The notes below the pieces were generated by a model. That model worked only from the letters and a program-made list of their open reading frames with translations, was not told the DNA's origin and searched no databases. Positions 32,957 to 42,619 of a stretch of DNA of 55,990 nt are shown piece after piece. Location: NCBI RefSeq assembly GCF_011297335.1, contig NZ_JAAOTJ010000015.1, positions 150,958 through 206,947 of the forward strand, written 5' to 3'. The position numbers were made by a program, and so were the translations under genes. The first letter of the stretch is position 1, and each line of letters begins with the position of its first letter. This stretch comes from Catellatospora methionotrophica (GTDB taxonomy: Bacteria; Actinomycetota; Actinomycetes; Mycobacteriales; Micromonosporaceae).

Positions 32957-33757
32957 TCAACGCTCGCCGATGGCGACGGGGTCGCGATCCGCGTCGAGCG
33001 GATCCACGATCTCCCCCTGGGGGGTCAGCGTGCCCTGTGCCAGCCGGGTCGCCCTGGCACTTTTCAGTGAATGGGGCGCCGACGGCTCCAGGTCCGCAAC
33101 CACGCGCAGGCCGGACAGGACGTCATCGGGCCGTACGGAGGGAGTGACCTGCCGCACGACAAGGTCGAGTATCGCACACGGGACTGCCTCGACCACGCCA
33201 GGTGGTGAGGTCTGTGACGAGACGGCCTCGATCGACGCCACGGCGTCCCTGGTGTCGAAGGTGCGCCGACCCTGTTTGGTCATGCGCTCGACCAGCACCT
33301 CACTCTGCGCGACGAAGGCCGCCACGGCGGCGGCGAGCTGCTCGTCGCTCACCCCGGGCAGCTCGATGCGCCACAGCGAGGCGGTGATCCGGTCGGCCAG
33401 GCTGCCGGGCGCGACGGCCTCCACGGCCTCGACCACGTCCAGGCCGGGTGACAGCGCGGCGTCCAGCGCCTTGCACAGCTGCGCCGGGTCGACCCGCTCG
33501 CGCAGGCCGATCTCCAGGTACTCCGCCTCGGAGGCGACCCCGGTCGGCGCGGCGCTGGCGAAGGAGATCTTCGGGTGCGGGGTGAAGCCCTGCGAGAAGC
33601 CGATCGGGATACCCGCCCGGTGGATCGCCCGCTCGACGGCGCGGGCGAAGTCGCGGTGCGAGGTGAAACGCATCGGGCCGCGCTTGGTGTACCGCAGCCG
33701 GATGCGCTGCACGACGGGGGCCTGGCCACCCACCGGCTGGTTCTTGGTGCGTCCCAC
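32957..33757 (-). CDS. TIGR03936/DUF2344 family protein
   Basis: The 266-residue protein begins with RIRLRYTKRGPMRFTSHRDFARAVERAIHRAGIPIGFSQGFTPHPKISFA, the defining pattern of this family. In other bacteria the same domain is fused to the radical SAM protein encoded immediately upstream here. GTG 33757 lies one base past the preceding stop, with GGAGG six bases before it. Biochemical role is not known to me; the constant pairing suggests a shared RNA- or protein-modifying step. Confidence 0.88.
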   Translation of the reverse strand: MGRTKNQPVGGQAPVVQRIRLRYTKRGPMRFTSHRDFARAVERAIHRAGIPIGFSQGFTPHPKISFASAAPTGVASEAEYLEIGLRERVDPAQLCKALDAALSPGLDVVEAVEAVAPGSLADRITASLWRIELPGVSDEQLAAAVAAFVAQSEVLVERMTKQGRRTFDTRDAVASIEAVSSQTSPPGVVEAVPCAILDLVVRQVTPSVRPDDVLSGLRVVADLEPSAPHSLKSARATRLAQGTLTPQGEIVDPLDADRDPVAIGER

Positions 33758-33758
33758 G

Positions 33759-35711
33759 TCAGGCCTCCGCGGGCACGCGCAGGCCGGTGTTGACCGGCGT
33801 GATGGGCAGCAGCTTCTGGCCGGTCGGCCCGATCTGGATGCTGGTGTCCATCGACGGGCACACACCGCAGTCGAAGCACGGCGTCCAGCGGCAGTCGTCC
33901 TGCTCGTACTCGGTGAGCGCGTCCTGCCAGTCCTGCCAGAGCCAGTCCTTGTCCAGGCCCGAGTCCAGGTGGTCCCAGGGCAGCACCTCGGACTGCTCGC
34001 GCTCGCGGACGGTGAACCAGTCCAGGTCCACGCCGAAGCCCGGCAGCACCGCCTCGGCGGCGTCGACCCAGCGGCGGTACGAGAAGTGCTCGCTCCAGCC
34101 GTCGAAGCGCTGGCCGTCCTCCCACACCTTGCGGATGACCGCGCCGACGCGGCGGTCACCGCGCGCCAGCAGGCCTTCGATCAGCGAGGGCTCGCCGTCG
34201 TGGTAGCGGAAGCCGATGGCCCGGCCCAGCGAGCGGTCCGAGTTGATCTCGTTCTTGAGGGCCCGGAGCCGCGCGTCGATGACCTCGGGGCGCTCCATCG
34301 GGGCCCACTGGAACGGGGTGTGCGGCTTGGGCACGAACCCGCCGATGGACACGGTGCAGCGGATGTCCTTGCTGCCGGTGGCCTGGCGGCCCGACTTGAT
34401 GACGTTGTGCGCCAGCCGGGCGATCTGCAGCACGTCCTCGTCGGTCTCGGTGGGCAGGCCGCACATGAAGTACAGCTTCACCTGCCGCCAGCCGTTGGAG
34501 TACGCCGTGGTGACGGTGCGGATCAGGTCCTCCTCCGACACCATCTTGTTGATCACCTTGCGGATGCGCTCGGACCCGCCCTCGGGCGCGAACGTCAGAC
34601 CGGTACGCCGCCCGTTGCGGGACAGCTCCTGCGCCAGGTCGATGTTGAACGCGTCCACCCGGGTGCTGGGCAGCGACAGCGACACGTTCGTGCCCTGGTA
34701 CTGGTCGGCCAGCCCGGAGCAGATGTCGCCGATCTCGGAGTGGTCGGCGCTGGACAGCGACAGCAGGCCCACCTCGGTGAAGCCGGAGAACTCCAGCCCG
34801 TCGTGCACCATCTGCGCCACCGTGGTGATGGAGCGCTCGCGCACCGGACGGGTGATCATGCCCGCCTGGCAGAAGCGGCAGCCCCGGGTGCAGCCCCGGA
34901 AGATCTCCACGGCGAACCGCTCGTGCACCGTCTCGGCCAGCGGCACCAGCGGCTTCTTCGGGTACGGCCACGCGTCGAGGTCCATGGTGGTGCGCTTGTG
35001 CACCCGGAACGGCACGCCGGGCCGGTTGGGCACCACCCGCTGGATGCGGCCGTCGGGCAGGTAGTCCACGTCGTAGAAGCGCGGCACGTACACCGACTCG
35101 GTCTTGGCCAGGCGCAGCAGGATCTCGTCGCGGCCGCCGGGGCTGCCCTCGCGCTTCCACGCGGCGACGATGTCGGTGATCTCCAGCACCGACTCCTCGC
35201 CGTCGCCGAGCACGGCGGCGTCGATGAAGTCGGCGATCGGCTCCGGGTTGAACGCGGCGTGCCCGCCCGCGAGCACGATCGGGTGTGACTCGTCACGGTC
35301 GGCGGCCAGCAGCGGGATCTGCGCCAGGCTCAGTTCGGTGAGCATGTTGGTGTAGCCGAGCTCGGTCGAGAAGGACAGGCCGAACAGGTCGAAGTCGCCG
35401 ACCGCGCGGTGGCTGTCGACGGTGAACTGCGGCACGCCGCGCTCCCGCATCAGCGCCTCAAGGTCCGGCCAGACGGCGTAGGTGCGCTCGGCGAGCACGT
35501 CCTCACGCTCGTTGAGCACCTCGTACAGGATCTGCACGCCCTGGTTGGGCAGGCCCACCTCGTACGCGTCCGGGTACGACAGCACCCAGCGGACCGTGGC
35601 CGACTCCCATGGTTTGACCACCGCTCCCAGCTCACCGCCGATGTACTGGATCGGCTTGCTGACAAGCGGCAGCAATTGCTCAAGCTGGGGAAAGACCGAG
35701 TCGCCACGCAT
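33759..35711 (-). CDS. TIGR03960-type B12-binding-domain radical SAM protein
   Basis: The 650-residue protein has an N-terminal cobalamin-binding-like Rossmann region (about 20-200, FDLFGLSFSTELGYTN, VLAGGHAAFNPEP) and a radical SAM core with CTRGCRFC (C274, C278, C281) that ligates the 4Fe-4S cluster. A Cys-rich C-terminus follows (CRWTPCFDCGVCPS), suggesting a second metal site. ATG 35711 begins near the conserved SVFPQLEQLLPLVSKPIQYIGGE; a GTG at 35744 is possible. It forms a two-gene unit with the DUF2344 gene. Confidence 0.9.
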   Translation of the reverse strand: MRGDSVFPQLEQLLPLVSKPIQYIGGELGAVVKPWESATVRWVLSYPDAYEVGLPNQGVQILYEVLNEREDVLAERTYAVWPDLEALMRERGVPQFTVDSHRAVGDFDLFGLSFSTELGYTNMLTELSLAQIPLLAADRDESHPIVLAGGHAAFNPEPIADFIDAAVLGDGEESVLEITDIVAAWKREGSPGGRDEILLRLAKTESVYVPRFYDVDYLPDGRIQRVVPNRPGVPFRVHKRTTMDLDAWPYPKKPLVPLAETVHERFAVEIFRGCTRGCRFCQAGMITRPVRERSITTVAQMVHDGLEFSGFTEVGLLSLSSADHSEIGDICSGLADQYQGTNVSLSLPSTRVDAFNIDLAQELSRNGRRTGLTFAPEGGSERIRKVINKMVSEEDLIRTVTTAYSNGWRQVKLYFMCGLPTETDEDVLQIARLAHNVIKSGRQATGSKDIRCTVSIGGFVPKPHTPFQWAPMERPEVIDARLRALKNEINSDRSLGRAIGFRYHDGEPSLIEGLLARGDRRVGAVIRKVWEDGQRFDGWSEHFSYRRWVDAAEAVLPGFGVDLDWFTVREREQSEVLPWDHLDSGLDKDWLWQDWQDALTEYEQDDCRWTPCFDCGVCPSMDTSIQIGPTGQKLLPITPVNTGLRVPAEA

Positions 35712-35792
35712 GGGTATCAAGGGTACGCGGTCGCACGCGAGCACCGGACCTCGGGCGATTGCCCGCCCGTTGTCCGGTTGCCACCTGCGTGT

Positions 35793-36485
35793 CTACTTCT
35801 CCGCGTCGCCGGAACTGCGCTTGGGAGCGTAGCGGGAGACGTACTCCTGGCCGGTCAGCGCCTGGATGGCCATCATCACGGTGTCGGTGATCTCCCGGGC
35901 GGCGGTGCTGGCGGACTCGGCGTCCTTCCAGGCCCCGACCTCGATCGGCTTGCCGAACTTGACGGTGACCTGGCCCGGCTTCAGCGACGGGATCGCCTGG
36001 CCGATGGGCTGCACCTTCTCCGTGCCGATCATGCCGACCGGGATGATCGGCACGTCCGCGCCCAGCGCCAGCCGCGCCACGCCGGTCCGGCCCCGGTAGA
36101 GCCGCCCGTCCGGCGAGCGGGTGCCCTCGGGATACACGGCGACCAGGCCGCCCTCCTTGAGCACCGGGATCGCCGCGTCGAACGCGCTCAGCGCGGCCCG
36201 GCCGCCGGAGCGGTGCACCGGGATCGCGCCCAGGCCGCCCATCAGCGTACGGAAGAACAGGCCGCTCACCCCGGTGCCGACGAAGTAGTCCTCCTTGGCC
36301 CAGAAGGAGATGTGCCGCCCGACGGCGGAGCCGAGGAACAGCTCGTCGGCGACGGACAGATGGTTGCCCGCGAAGATCGCACCGCCCGTGGCGGGGATGT
36401 GCTCCGCGCCCTCGATCGTGGGACGCCAGCCGAGCTTGATCGCGGGCGCCACCGTCCACAATCCGACCGTATAGAGCACCGGCAC
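35793..36485 (-). CDS. plsC: 1-acyl-glycerol-3-phosphate acyltransferase (PlsC-like)
   Basis: The 230-residue enzyme has the acyltransferase NHxxxxD motif (NHLSVADE, H42 and D47) and the glycerophosphate-binding PEGTRS at 119-124, plus VPIIPVGMIG. It would transfer an acyl chain onto lysophosphatidic acid or a related lipid at the membrane. GTG 36485 is chosen because GGAGG stands six bases upstream; the longer frame upstream lacks a usable site and does not resemble the family. It stands alone. Confidence 0.9.
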   Translation of the reverse strand: MPVLYTVGLWTVAPAIKLGWRPTIEGAEHIPATGGAIFAGNHLSVADELFLGSAVGRHISFWAKEDYFVGTGVSGLFFRTLMGGLGAIPVHRSGGRAALSAFDAAIPVLKEGGLVAVYPEGTRSPDGRLYRGRTGVARLALGADVPIIPVGMIGTEKVQPIGQAIPSLKPGQVTVKFGKPIEVGAWKDAESASTAAREITDTVMMAIQALTGQEYVSRYAPKRSSGDAEK

Positions 36486-36660
36486 TGTCTGCCTCCACAG
36501 GTGATGAGCTAGCCGGGCAGTGAACTTACCGTAGTCCTCTGAGCGGGCCCATACCCCCGGAACAGATCGTCTACGCGCCCGGAGTCTGAGATACTGCGCC
36601 GCCGTCACCGGCCGCACCTGAGATCGCTGACCAGGTCTTACACCGTGGCGCTGGACGAGC

Positions 36661-36702
36661 CGAGGCGCGGCCTGTGACATATCCGGCACGGGCCGCGCCT
36701 CG
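36661..36702 (-). terminator. Terminator downstream of ileS
   Basis: CGAGGCGCGGCC pairs perfectly with GGCCGCGCCTCG over an 18-base loop, 28 bases past the ileS stop. Confidence 0.75.
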
Positions 36703-36730
36703 ATCAGGAGTTACCGACGGTCGGGTTCGC

Positions 36731-39700
36731 TCAACTGCGGGTGACCGCCACCGACACGTTCTCGCCGTCGCCGGCCTCGCCGGTGAAGCCGCCGTCTACC
36801 GCGCCGAAGCTCACGCTGTCGGCCAGCGTCTCGGCGGCCAGGAACGCCTGGTGCGTACGCACCGCCGCCGCCACCTCGGCCGAGGCCTGCACGGTCAGCG
36901 CGATCCGGTCGGTGATGGCCAGATCCGCCTCCCGGCGGGCCTGCTGCACCACCCGGACCACGTCGCGGGCCAGGCCCTCGGCCTCCAGTTCCGCGGTGAC
37001 CGCGGTGTCCAGCACGACGACTCCGGCGTCGCCGGGCAGCGCCGCGGAGTGCTCCACGTCGGCCGCGACCAGCTTCAGCTCATACTCGCCCTCCTGCAGC
37101 GTCACCCCGGCGGCGACCGGAGCGCCGTCGACCAGCGACCAGTCCCCCGTCTTCACCGCCTTGATGACCTGCTGCACCGAGCCGCCGACGCGCGGGCCGA
37201 GCACCCGCGGCACCACTGTGAGCACCTGCTCGCAGTGGCCGGTCAGGTCGTCGCTCAACTCCACCGACTTCACGTTGACCTCGTCGGCGATCAGCGCCGC
37301 GAAGTCGCGCAGCGCGGACGCGTCCGGCGTCGCCACGGTCAGCGAGGACAGCGGCAGCCGCACCCGCAGGCCCTTGGCCTTGCGCAGCGACAGCGCCGCC
37401 GAGCAGACCTCGCGCACCCGGTCCATGGTGGCGACCAGGTCGTGGTCGGCGGGCAGCGTCGCCGCGTCCGGCCAGTCGGCCAGGTGCGCCGAGCGCTGCC
37501 CGGTCAGCCCGCGCCAGATCTCCTCCGCGGTCAGCGGAGCCAGCGGCGCGACCACCCGGGCCAGCGTCTCCAGCACCGTGTACAGGGTGTCGAAGGCGTC
37601 GGCGTCACCGGCCCAGAAGCGGTCCCGGCTGCGGCGCACGTACCAGTTGGTCAGCGCGTCCAGGTAGGTCCGCACCCCGGCGCAGGCCGCCGAGAGGTCG
37701 TACGCGTCGAGCTGGGCCGTCGTGGTCTCCACCAGCTCCCGGGTCTTGGCCAGCACGTAGCGGTCGAGCACGTGCGTGGAGTCGGTCCGGGGCCGGGCGG
37801 TGTGCCCGGCGGCGTTGGCGTACAGCGTGAAGAAGTAGTAGGTGTTCCACAGCGGCAGCAGCACCTGGCGCACCGCGTCGCGGATGCCCGACTCGTTCAC
37901 GGCCATGTCGCCGCCGCGCAGCACCGGGCTGCTCATCAGCATCCAGCGCATCGCGTCGGCGCCGTAACGGTCGAACATCTCGTAGACGTCGGGGTAGTTG
38001 CGCAGGCTCTTGGACATCTTGCGGCCGTCGCTGCCCTGCAGGATGCCGTGACTGACGCAGCTGCGGAACGCCGGCCGGTCGAACAGCGCGGTGGCCAGCA
38101 CGTGCATGGTGTAGAACCAGCCGCGCGTCTGTCCGATGTACTCGACGATGAAGTCGCCCGGGTAGTGGTTCTCGAACCACCCGGTGTTCTCGAACGGGTA
38201 GTGCACCTGGGCGAACGGCATCGAGCCGGACTCGAACCAGCAGTCCAGCACCTCCGGCACCCGGCGCATGGTCGACTTGCCCGTCGGGTCGTCCGGGTTC
38301 GGCCGGGTCAGCTCGTCGACGTACGGGCGGTGCAGGTCGGTGACCTTCACGCCGAAGTCGGATTCGAGCTGCTCCAGTGAGCCGTACACGTCGGTGCGCG
38401 GGTAGTTCGGGTCGTCGGAGACCCACACCGGGATCGGCGAGCCCCAGAACCGGTTCCGGCTGATCGACCAGTCGCGGGCATTCGCCAGCCACTTGCCGAA
38501 CGAGCCGTCCTTGACGTGCTCCGGGGTCCAGCTGATCTGCTGGTTCAGCTCCACCATGCGGTCGCGGAACGCGGTGACCTTCACGAACCAGCTCGACACC
38601 GCCTTGTAGACCAGCGGGGTGTCACACCGCCAGCAGTGCGGGTAGGAGTGCGTGTAGGTCTCGTGGCGCAGCACGACGCCGCGGTCCTTGAGTTCGCGGA
38701 TGATCGCCTTGTTGGTGTCGAAGACCTGCTGTCCCTCGTACGCCGGTACCAGCGCGGTGAACCGCGCCCGCTCGTCGACGGTGACCACGGTCGGGATGCC
38801 CGCCGCGTTGCAGGTGTTCTGGTCGTCCTCACCGAACGCGGGCGCGAGGTGCACCACCCCGGTGCCGTCCTCGGTCGTCACGAACTCGGCCCCGAGCACC
38901 TGGTACGCGTTGTCCCCCGCGTGCTCCACCAGATACGGGAACAGCGGCGTGTACCGCTTGCCGACCAGGTCGGAGCCCTTGACGGTGCCGGTGCGCTCGT
39001 AACCTTCGAGCTCCTTGGCGTAGTAGTCCAGCCGCGCCGCGCCCAGGAGCAGCTTCTCGCCGTCCTTCTCCATCACCGCGTAGTCGATGTCGGGCCCGAC
39101 GGCCAGCGCCAGGTTGCTCGGCAGCGTCCACGGCGTGGTGGTCCACACCGCGACCTGCTCGCCGCTGTCCAGCTGGAACTTGACGGCCAGCGTCGGGTCC
39201 TGCCGGTCCTTGTAGACGTCGTCCATCCGGGTCTCGGTGTTGGACAGCGGCGTCTCGCAGCGCCAGCAGTACGCCAGCACCCGGAAGCCCTCGTACACCA
39301 GGCCCTTGTCGTGCAGGGTCTTGAAGGCCCACATGACGCTTTCCATGTAGTCCAGGTCGAGGGTCTTGTAGTCGTTGGCGAAGTCGACCCAGCGCGCCTG
39401 CCGGGTGACGTACCGCTCCCAGTCGTTGGTGTAGCGCAGCACCGACGTGCGGCAGGCCTCGTTGAACTCGGCCAGGCCCATGTCGACGATCTCGGCCTTG
39501 GTGGTGATGCCGAGCTGCTTCTCCGCCTCGACCTCGGCGGGCATGCCGTGGGTGTCCCAGCCGAAGCGGCGCTCGACCCGCCGCCCGCGCATCGTCTGGT
39601 AGCGCGGCACCACGTCCTTGACGTAGCCGGTCAGCAGGTGGCCGTAGTGCGGCAGGCCGTTGGCGAACGGCGGGCCGTCGTAGAAGACGAACTCGTTCGA

Positions 39701-39847
39701 CCCGTTCGCCCCGGCGTCGCGCTGCTCCACGCTGGCCACGAACGTCTTGTCGGCGGCCCAGTAGTCGAGCACGCGCCGTTCCAGGGCGGGCAGGTCCGGG
39801 CTGGCCAGCACACCATCGGCCGCCGCGTCATGCAATGGATAAGCCAT
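36731..39847 (-). CDS. ileS: Isoleucyl-tRNA synthetase
   Basis: The 1038-residue class I synthetase has the HIGH equivalent PHYGH at 66-70 and KMSKS at 610-614 ([15 protein letters not shown]), the editing domain between them, and an anticodon-binding C-terminal region. Its length and [19 protein letters not shown] opening match the longer, eukaryote-like IleRS type common in actinobacteria, which lacks the C-terminal zinc finger of the E. coli type. GAGGAGC lies seven bases upstream of ATG 39847. Expression is predicted to be controlled by the T-box leader at about 39855-40080. Confidence 0.96.
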   Translation of the reverse strand: MAYPLHDAAADGVLASPDLPALERRVLDYWAADKTFVASVEQRDAGANGSNEFVFYDGPPFANGLPHYGHLLTGYVKDVVPRYQTMRGRRVERRFGWDTHGMPAEVEAEKQLGITTKAEIVDMGLAEFNEACRTSVLRYTNDWERYVTRQARWVDFANDYKTLDLDYMESVMWAFKTLHDKGLVYEGFRVLAYCWRCETPLSNTETRMDDVYKDRQDPTLAVKFQLDSGEQVAVWTTTPWTLPSNLALAVGPDIDYAVMEKDGEKLLLGAARLDYYAKELEGYERTGTVKGSDLVGKRYTPLFPYLVEHAGDNAYQVLGAEFVTTEDGTGVVHLAPAFGEDDQNTCNAAGIPTVVTVDERARFTALVPAYEGQQVFDTNKAIIRELKDRGVVLRHETYTHSYPHCWRCDTPLVYKAVSSWFVKVTAFRDRMVELNQQISWTPEHVKDGSFGKWLANARDWSISRNRFWGSPIPVWVSDDPNYPRTDVYGSLEQLESDFGVKVTDLHRPYVDELTRPNPDDPTGKSTMRRVPEVLDCWFESGSMPFAQVHYPFENTGWFENHYPGDFIVEYIGQTRGWFYTMHVLATALFDRPAFRSCVSHGILQGSDGRKMSKSLRNYPDVYEMFDRYGADAMRWMLMSSPVLRGGDMAVNESGIRDAVRQVLLPLWNTYYFFTLYANAAGHTARPRTDSTHVLDRYVLAKTRELVETTTAQLDAYDLSAACAGVRTYLDALTNWYVRRSRDRFWAGDADAFDTLYTVLETLARVVAPLAPLTAEEIWRGLTGQRSAHLADWPDAATLPADHDLVATMDRVREVCSAALSLRKAKGLRVRLPLSSLTVATPDASALRDFAALIADEVNVKSVELSDDLTGHCEQVLTVVPRVLGPRVGGSVQQVIKAVKTGDWSLVDGAPVAAGVTLQEGEYELKLVAADVEHSAALPGDAGVVVLDTAVTAELEAEGLARDVVRVVQQARREADLAITDRIALTVQASAEVAAAVRTHQAFLAAETLADSVSFGAVDGGFTGEAGDGENVSVAVTRS

Positions 39848-39854
39848 CGCGGGC

Positions 39855-40080
39855 TCCTCGTCACACTCGTCACTGTCGTTTCACAGTGCGAGGACGAGCC
39901 GGATCGGCCCGCGGTACCACCTCGCTTGCCCGCCGCAGGTGCACGGCGGACCGCTCGTGTCGGCTGTGACGGGCCGTCCCGTCCGGTTCTACTGGGGCCG
40001 GTGCGGCCTGTTCTTCCGGAGGCTCGCCGGTGATGGCCGGGTCGATGCCTGTGCGGTCCAGGTTACCGCTGTGACCGCCC
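39855..40080 (-). promoter_or_regulatory. Isoleucine T-box riboswitch (translational type)
   Basis: On the minus strand the leader carries the T-box core AGGTGGTACCGCG (39922-39910) upstream of ileS. About 110 bases before it, the conserved actinobacterial segment CCATCACCGGCGAGCCTCC presents ATC (40034-40032) as an isoleucine specifier codon. After the T-box, GGCTCGTCCTCG can pair with CGAGGAGCC, which contains the ribosome binding site (GGC-GCC plus TCCTCG-CGAGGA). This predicts control of initiation rather than termination. Ends are approximate. Confidence 0.88.
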
Positions 40081-40130
40081 GGACCGTCCACCGGGTTTCG
40101 GGTGAGTCGCCCCACCGGGTCACGCCGGCT

Positions 40131-41078
40131 CTACCTCGCGTCGCCCCGGTAGCGGCCGCTGACGACCGTCCAGTCCAGGGTGCCCCGCACCGAACCGGCG
40201 ACCCCGTCGAGGTGCGCGTGCACCGCCGGATCGAACTGCGTGCCGAAGGACGGCACCCGGGCCCGCAGCGGGGTGAAGCCGTCCATGCGCTGCTGCCACA
40301 TCTCCACGGCCTCCTGCACCGACGCCTCGATCGACAGCTCGCGCTCGTGGGAGATCGCCAGCACCAGGTTGTGCCCGCCTGCGGTCGCGATGTCGCGGTC
40401 CAGTGAGTAGAGGTCGTTGAACCAGGACAGCAGGTCCGTCCCGGCCAGCCGCACCTCCCGCAACGTCGGGTGGTGGTAGATCGCGTCCGGCAGGTGGGTG
40501 CCCGTGGCCAGCTCGGTGAGCAGGTGCGAGATCTCCGCCGCGGACGCCGCCCGGCGCAGCTGGACGTACTCGCCGACACCCGGCAGGTGCCCGGCGGCCT
40601 TGTTCTCCGCCTCGGTGATCACCCCGTCGAGGTGCACCGCGACCGCGTCCACGAAGCGCCGCTGCCAGGCGTCGGGCATGCGCTCGCACAGCGCGGCCCA
40701 GATCTCGGTGAGCATCAGCCGCACCGTGCCCGCGAAGACCTCCGTCGGCCGGTCCGAGCCGTGCAGCAGGGCCAGCAGCTCGGTGACGAAGCGGCGCAGC
40801 CGGGGCGGCTCCGGGTGGGCGGTGCCGTCGCAGACGTCGTCGACCAGGTAGAACCAGGCGAAGATCATCGCCAGCAGGGCGAGGTCGTCCGGTCGCGCGT
40901 CCGGGAAGATCCGGCCCGCATGTCCGGCGTACGCCTCACCGGCCAGCCAGTTCTGTCCGTGCCCGTCGCTGATCAGGCCGCACTTGCGGGCCCAGCCGGT
41001 GAGGTCCTGCTCGGCGAGCGCCACGTGCGGCGACATGCGCGAGGTCAGCGGGCAGTCGACCGGGGGGATCGCGAACAC
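40131..41078 (-). CDS. Class I terpene synthase
   Basis: The 315-residue protein has the first magnesium motif DDVCD (D80, D81, D84) preceded by MIFAWFYLV, and the second metal motif NDLYSLDRD (N221, S225, D229, with Asp in place of Glu). The C-terminal RY pair at 309-310 also fits. These are the marks of bacterial class I terpene cyclases, which ionise a prenyl diphosphate, probably farnesyl or geranyl. GTG 41078 has GGAGG six bases upstream. No prenyltransferase or P450 gene is adjacent. The product cannot be predicted. Confidence 0.9.
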   Translation of the reverse strand: MFAIPPVDCPLTSRMSPHVALAEQDLTGWARKCGLISDGHGQNWLAGEAYAGHAGRIFPDARPDDLALLAMIFAWFYLVDDVCDGTAHPEPPRLRRFVTELLALLHGSDRPTEVFAGTVRLMLTEIWAALCERMPDAWQRRFVDAVAVHLDGVITEAENKAAGHLPGVGEYVQLRRAASAAEISHLLTELATGTHLPDAIYHHPTLREVRLAGTDLLSWFNDLYSLDRDIATAGGHNLVLAISHERELSIEASVQEAVEMWQQRMDGFTPLRARVPSFGTQFDPAVHAHLDGVAGSVRGTLDWTVVSGRYRGDAR

Positions 41079-41166
41079 GGCGGTCCTCCGTTCCGGGAGG
41101 CGGGGCACGGGGGCGTGAACGGTTCCGCACAGCGGCGACCGTCCCGTCACGATGAGTTCACGATCC

Positions 41167-41195
41167 ATTACATAAGCGACGAAGATCGATGTCAA
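41167..41195 (-). promoter_or_regulatory. Near-consensus promoter of the terpene synthase gene
   Basis: On the minus strand, TTGACA (41195-41190) and TGTAAT (41172-41167) are spaced by exactly 17 bases, about 90 bases before the GTG start. It is the closest match to a housekeeping sigma promoter seen in the window. Confidence 0.7.
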
Positions 41196-41213
41196 TCCCC
41201 CTGGCGTGCCACC

Positions 41214-42344
41214 TCAGCGCCGGTACGGCTCCCGCATCGGCTTGCGTACCGCGTCCATCGCCGCCAGGTGCGCGTCCCGCGCCACACCGTCGATCAGGTA
41301 CACCCGCGTGACCGCGTTGCCCTTCGCCTTCACCAGCCCGTTGCGCACCAGCGCCTGCACGTCCCGGATGGCCTGATCCCGGCTGAGCTCCTCATCCCCC
41401 TGGTACGTCGCCCGCCGCAACTCCCCCAGCGCCGCCGAGTACAGCGCCGACACGGTCCGCTCCGGCAGCCCTCGTTCGGCGGCCACGGCTTCGAGCGCCC
41501 GCCACAACACCACCGTGTAGTCGACCCGAGCCTGGACCGTCTGCGCCTGCTGGTGGTGCGCTGAGAGCACGAAGCGCAGCCAGGTGTGGCAGTCGGCCTC
41601 CGGCCGGAACATCTCACCCCGGCTCTGCAGCGCCTGGTAGTAGGCCAAGGTGTTGATCTCGTGCCCGAGCCATTCCTCGATCGAGGAGAATTCGGCCGCG
41701 AGCACTCCGTCGCGCGCGAGCACGAGCGTGTGCAGGCACCGAGACATGCGGCCGTTGCCGTCGCGCCACGGGTGAATCGACACCAGGTTGAGGTGCGCCA
41801 TCGCTGCCCGGACCAGCGAAGGCTGATCCAGGTCCCCCGCGTTGAGCCAGTCGATCAGCTCATCCATGAGCTCTGGCACCAGCTCGGGGTCGGGCCCCGT
41901 GTAGACGGGCCGCAGCGGGTCGGAGCCGGTGACGAAGATGCCACCGGCGCGGTAGCGGCCGGGCCACTTCGACATGTTGTATTTAGTGATCATGAAGTGC
42001 AGCGCGGACAGCAGCGTGCGGTGGTACTCGAAGTCGGCGATGTGCGGAACCTGCTGCACGTAGGTCAACGCGTCGCGGTAACCGCGAATCGCCAGCTGGG
42101 TCTCGTCAGTCACGTCCACTGACATCGGTAGGCCCTCGACGACGGCGCGCGCGTCGGACATACCAATGGTGATCTTCTCGATGGTGTTCGAGCCCTGGAT
42201 GGCCGCCGCAGTGAGCTGACGGCGGAGCTGGCCGGTCCAGTGGGGGCGGGCGCGGACTTGTAGTTGCAAGTCGGCGCGCATCTGATCGATCTCGCCCAGC
42301 ACACGTAGGTCGTCGGCGTCCAGCTTTGGAGTCTGCAACAGCAT
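41214..42344 (-). CDS. Fic family protein (probable AMP transferase)
   Basis: The 376-residue protein has an N-terminal Fic-N region, the complete Fic motif HPWRDGNGRMSR at 191-202 with catalytic His191, and a C-terminal winged-helix-like domain (about 300-376). An inhibitory helix SNTIEK (52-57) with E56 is present, so AMP transfer is probably auto-inhibited. No antitoxin-type gene is adjacent. ATG 42344 directly abuts GGAGG; TTG 42338, six bases from the same GGAGG, may be the real start. The target protein is unknown. Confidence 0.88.
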   Translation of the reverse strand: MLLQTPKLDADDLRVLGEIDQMRADLQLQVRARPHWTGQLRRQLTAAAIQGSNTIEKITIGMSDARAVVEGLPMSVDVTDETQLAIRGYRDALTYVQQVPHIADFEYHRTLLSALHFMITKYNMSKWPGRYRAGGIFVTGSDPLRPVYTGPDPELVPELMDELIDWLNAGDLDQPSLVRAAMAHLNLVSIHPWRDGNGRMSRCLHTLVLARDGVLAAEFSSIEEWLGHEINTLAYYQALQSRGEMFRPEADCHTWLRFVLSAHHQQAQTVQARVDYTVVLWRALEAVAAERGLPERTVSALYSAALGELRRATYQGDEELSRDQAIRDVQALVRNGLVKAKGNAVTRVYLIDGVARDAHLAAMDAVRKPMREPYRR

Positions 42345-42567
42345 CCTCCCATGCTACTAGCCCTGTAGCGCAGTAGCGCCACGTCGTGTATACGCAGGAA
42401 CCCGACAGTGATCGACTCGCACCCGAGCCGGGCATCCGGACCTGGCCAGCCGGGCACCGACCGGCCGCCCCGCCGCAGCCTGGGTCGACGGCTGACCGTT
42501 CGGTGCCAGGGTCACGACCGGCGGCCTAGTGACCCGGACATGCGTGAACCGCCATCATGGCCGATGT

Positions 42568-42596
42568 TTGCATATGTGCTGCTGCGCGAGTACACA
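42568..42596 (+). promoter_or_regulatory. Candidate promoter of the PASTA protein gene
   Basis: TTGCAT (42568-42573) and TACACA (42591-42596) are 17 bases apart, 24 bases before the GTG at 42620, in an AT-rich patch. Pattern only. Confidence 0.4.
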
Positions 42597-42619
42597 TCGG
42601 ATAGCGAGAGGCACCTGAC

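Noticed and set aside
42195..42209. Apparent loss of the inhibitory Glu in the Fic protein (AAIQG in place of SSxIEG)
   Set aside because: Shifted reading of the motif: SNTIEK a few residues on supplies the (S/T)xxxE pattern with Glu56, so auto-inhibition is probably intact.
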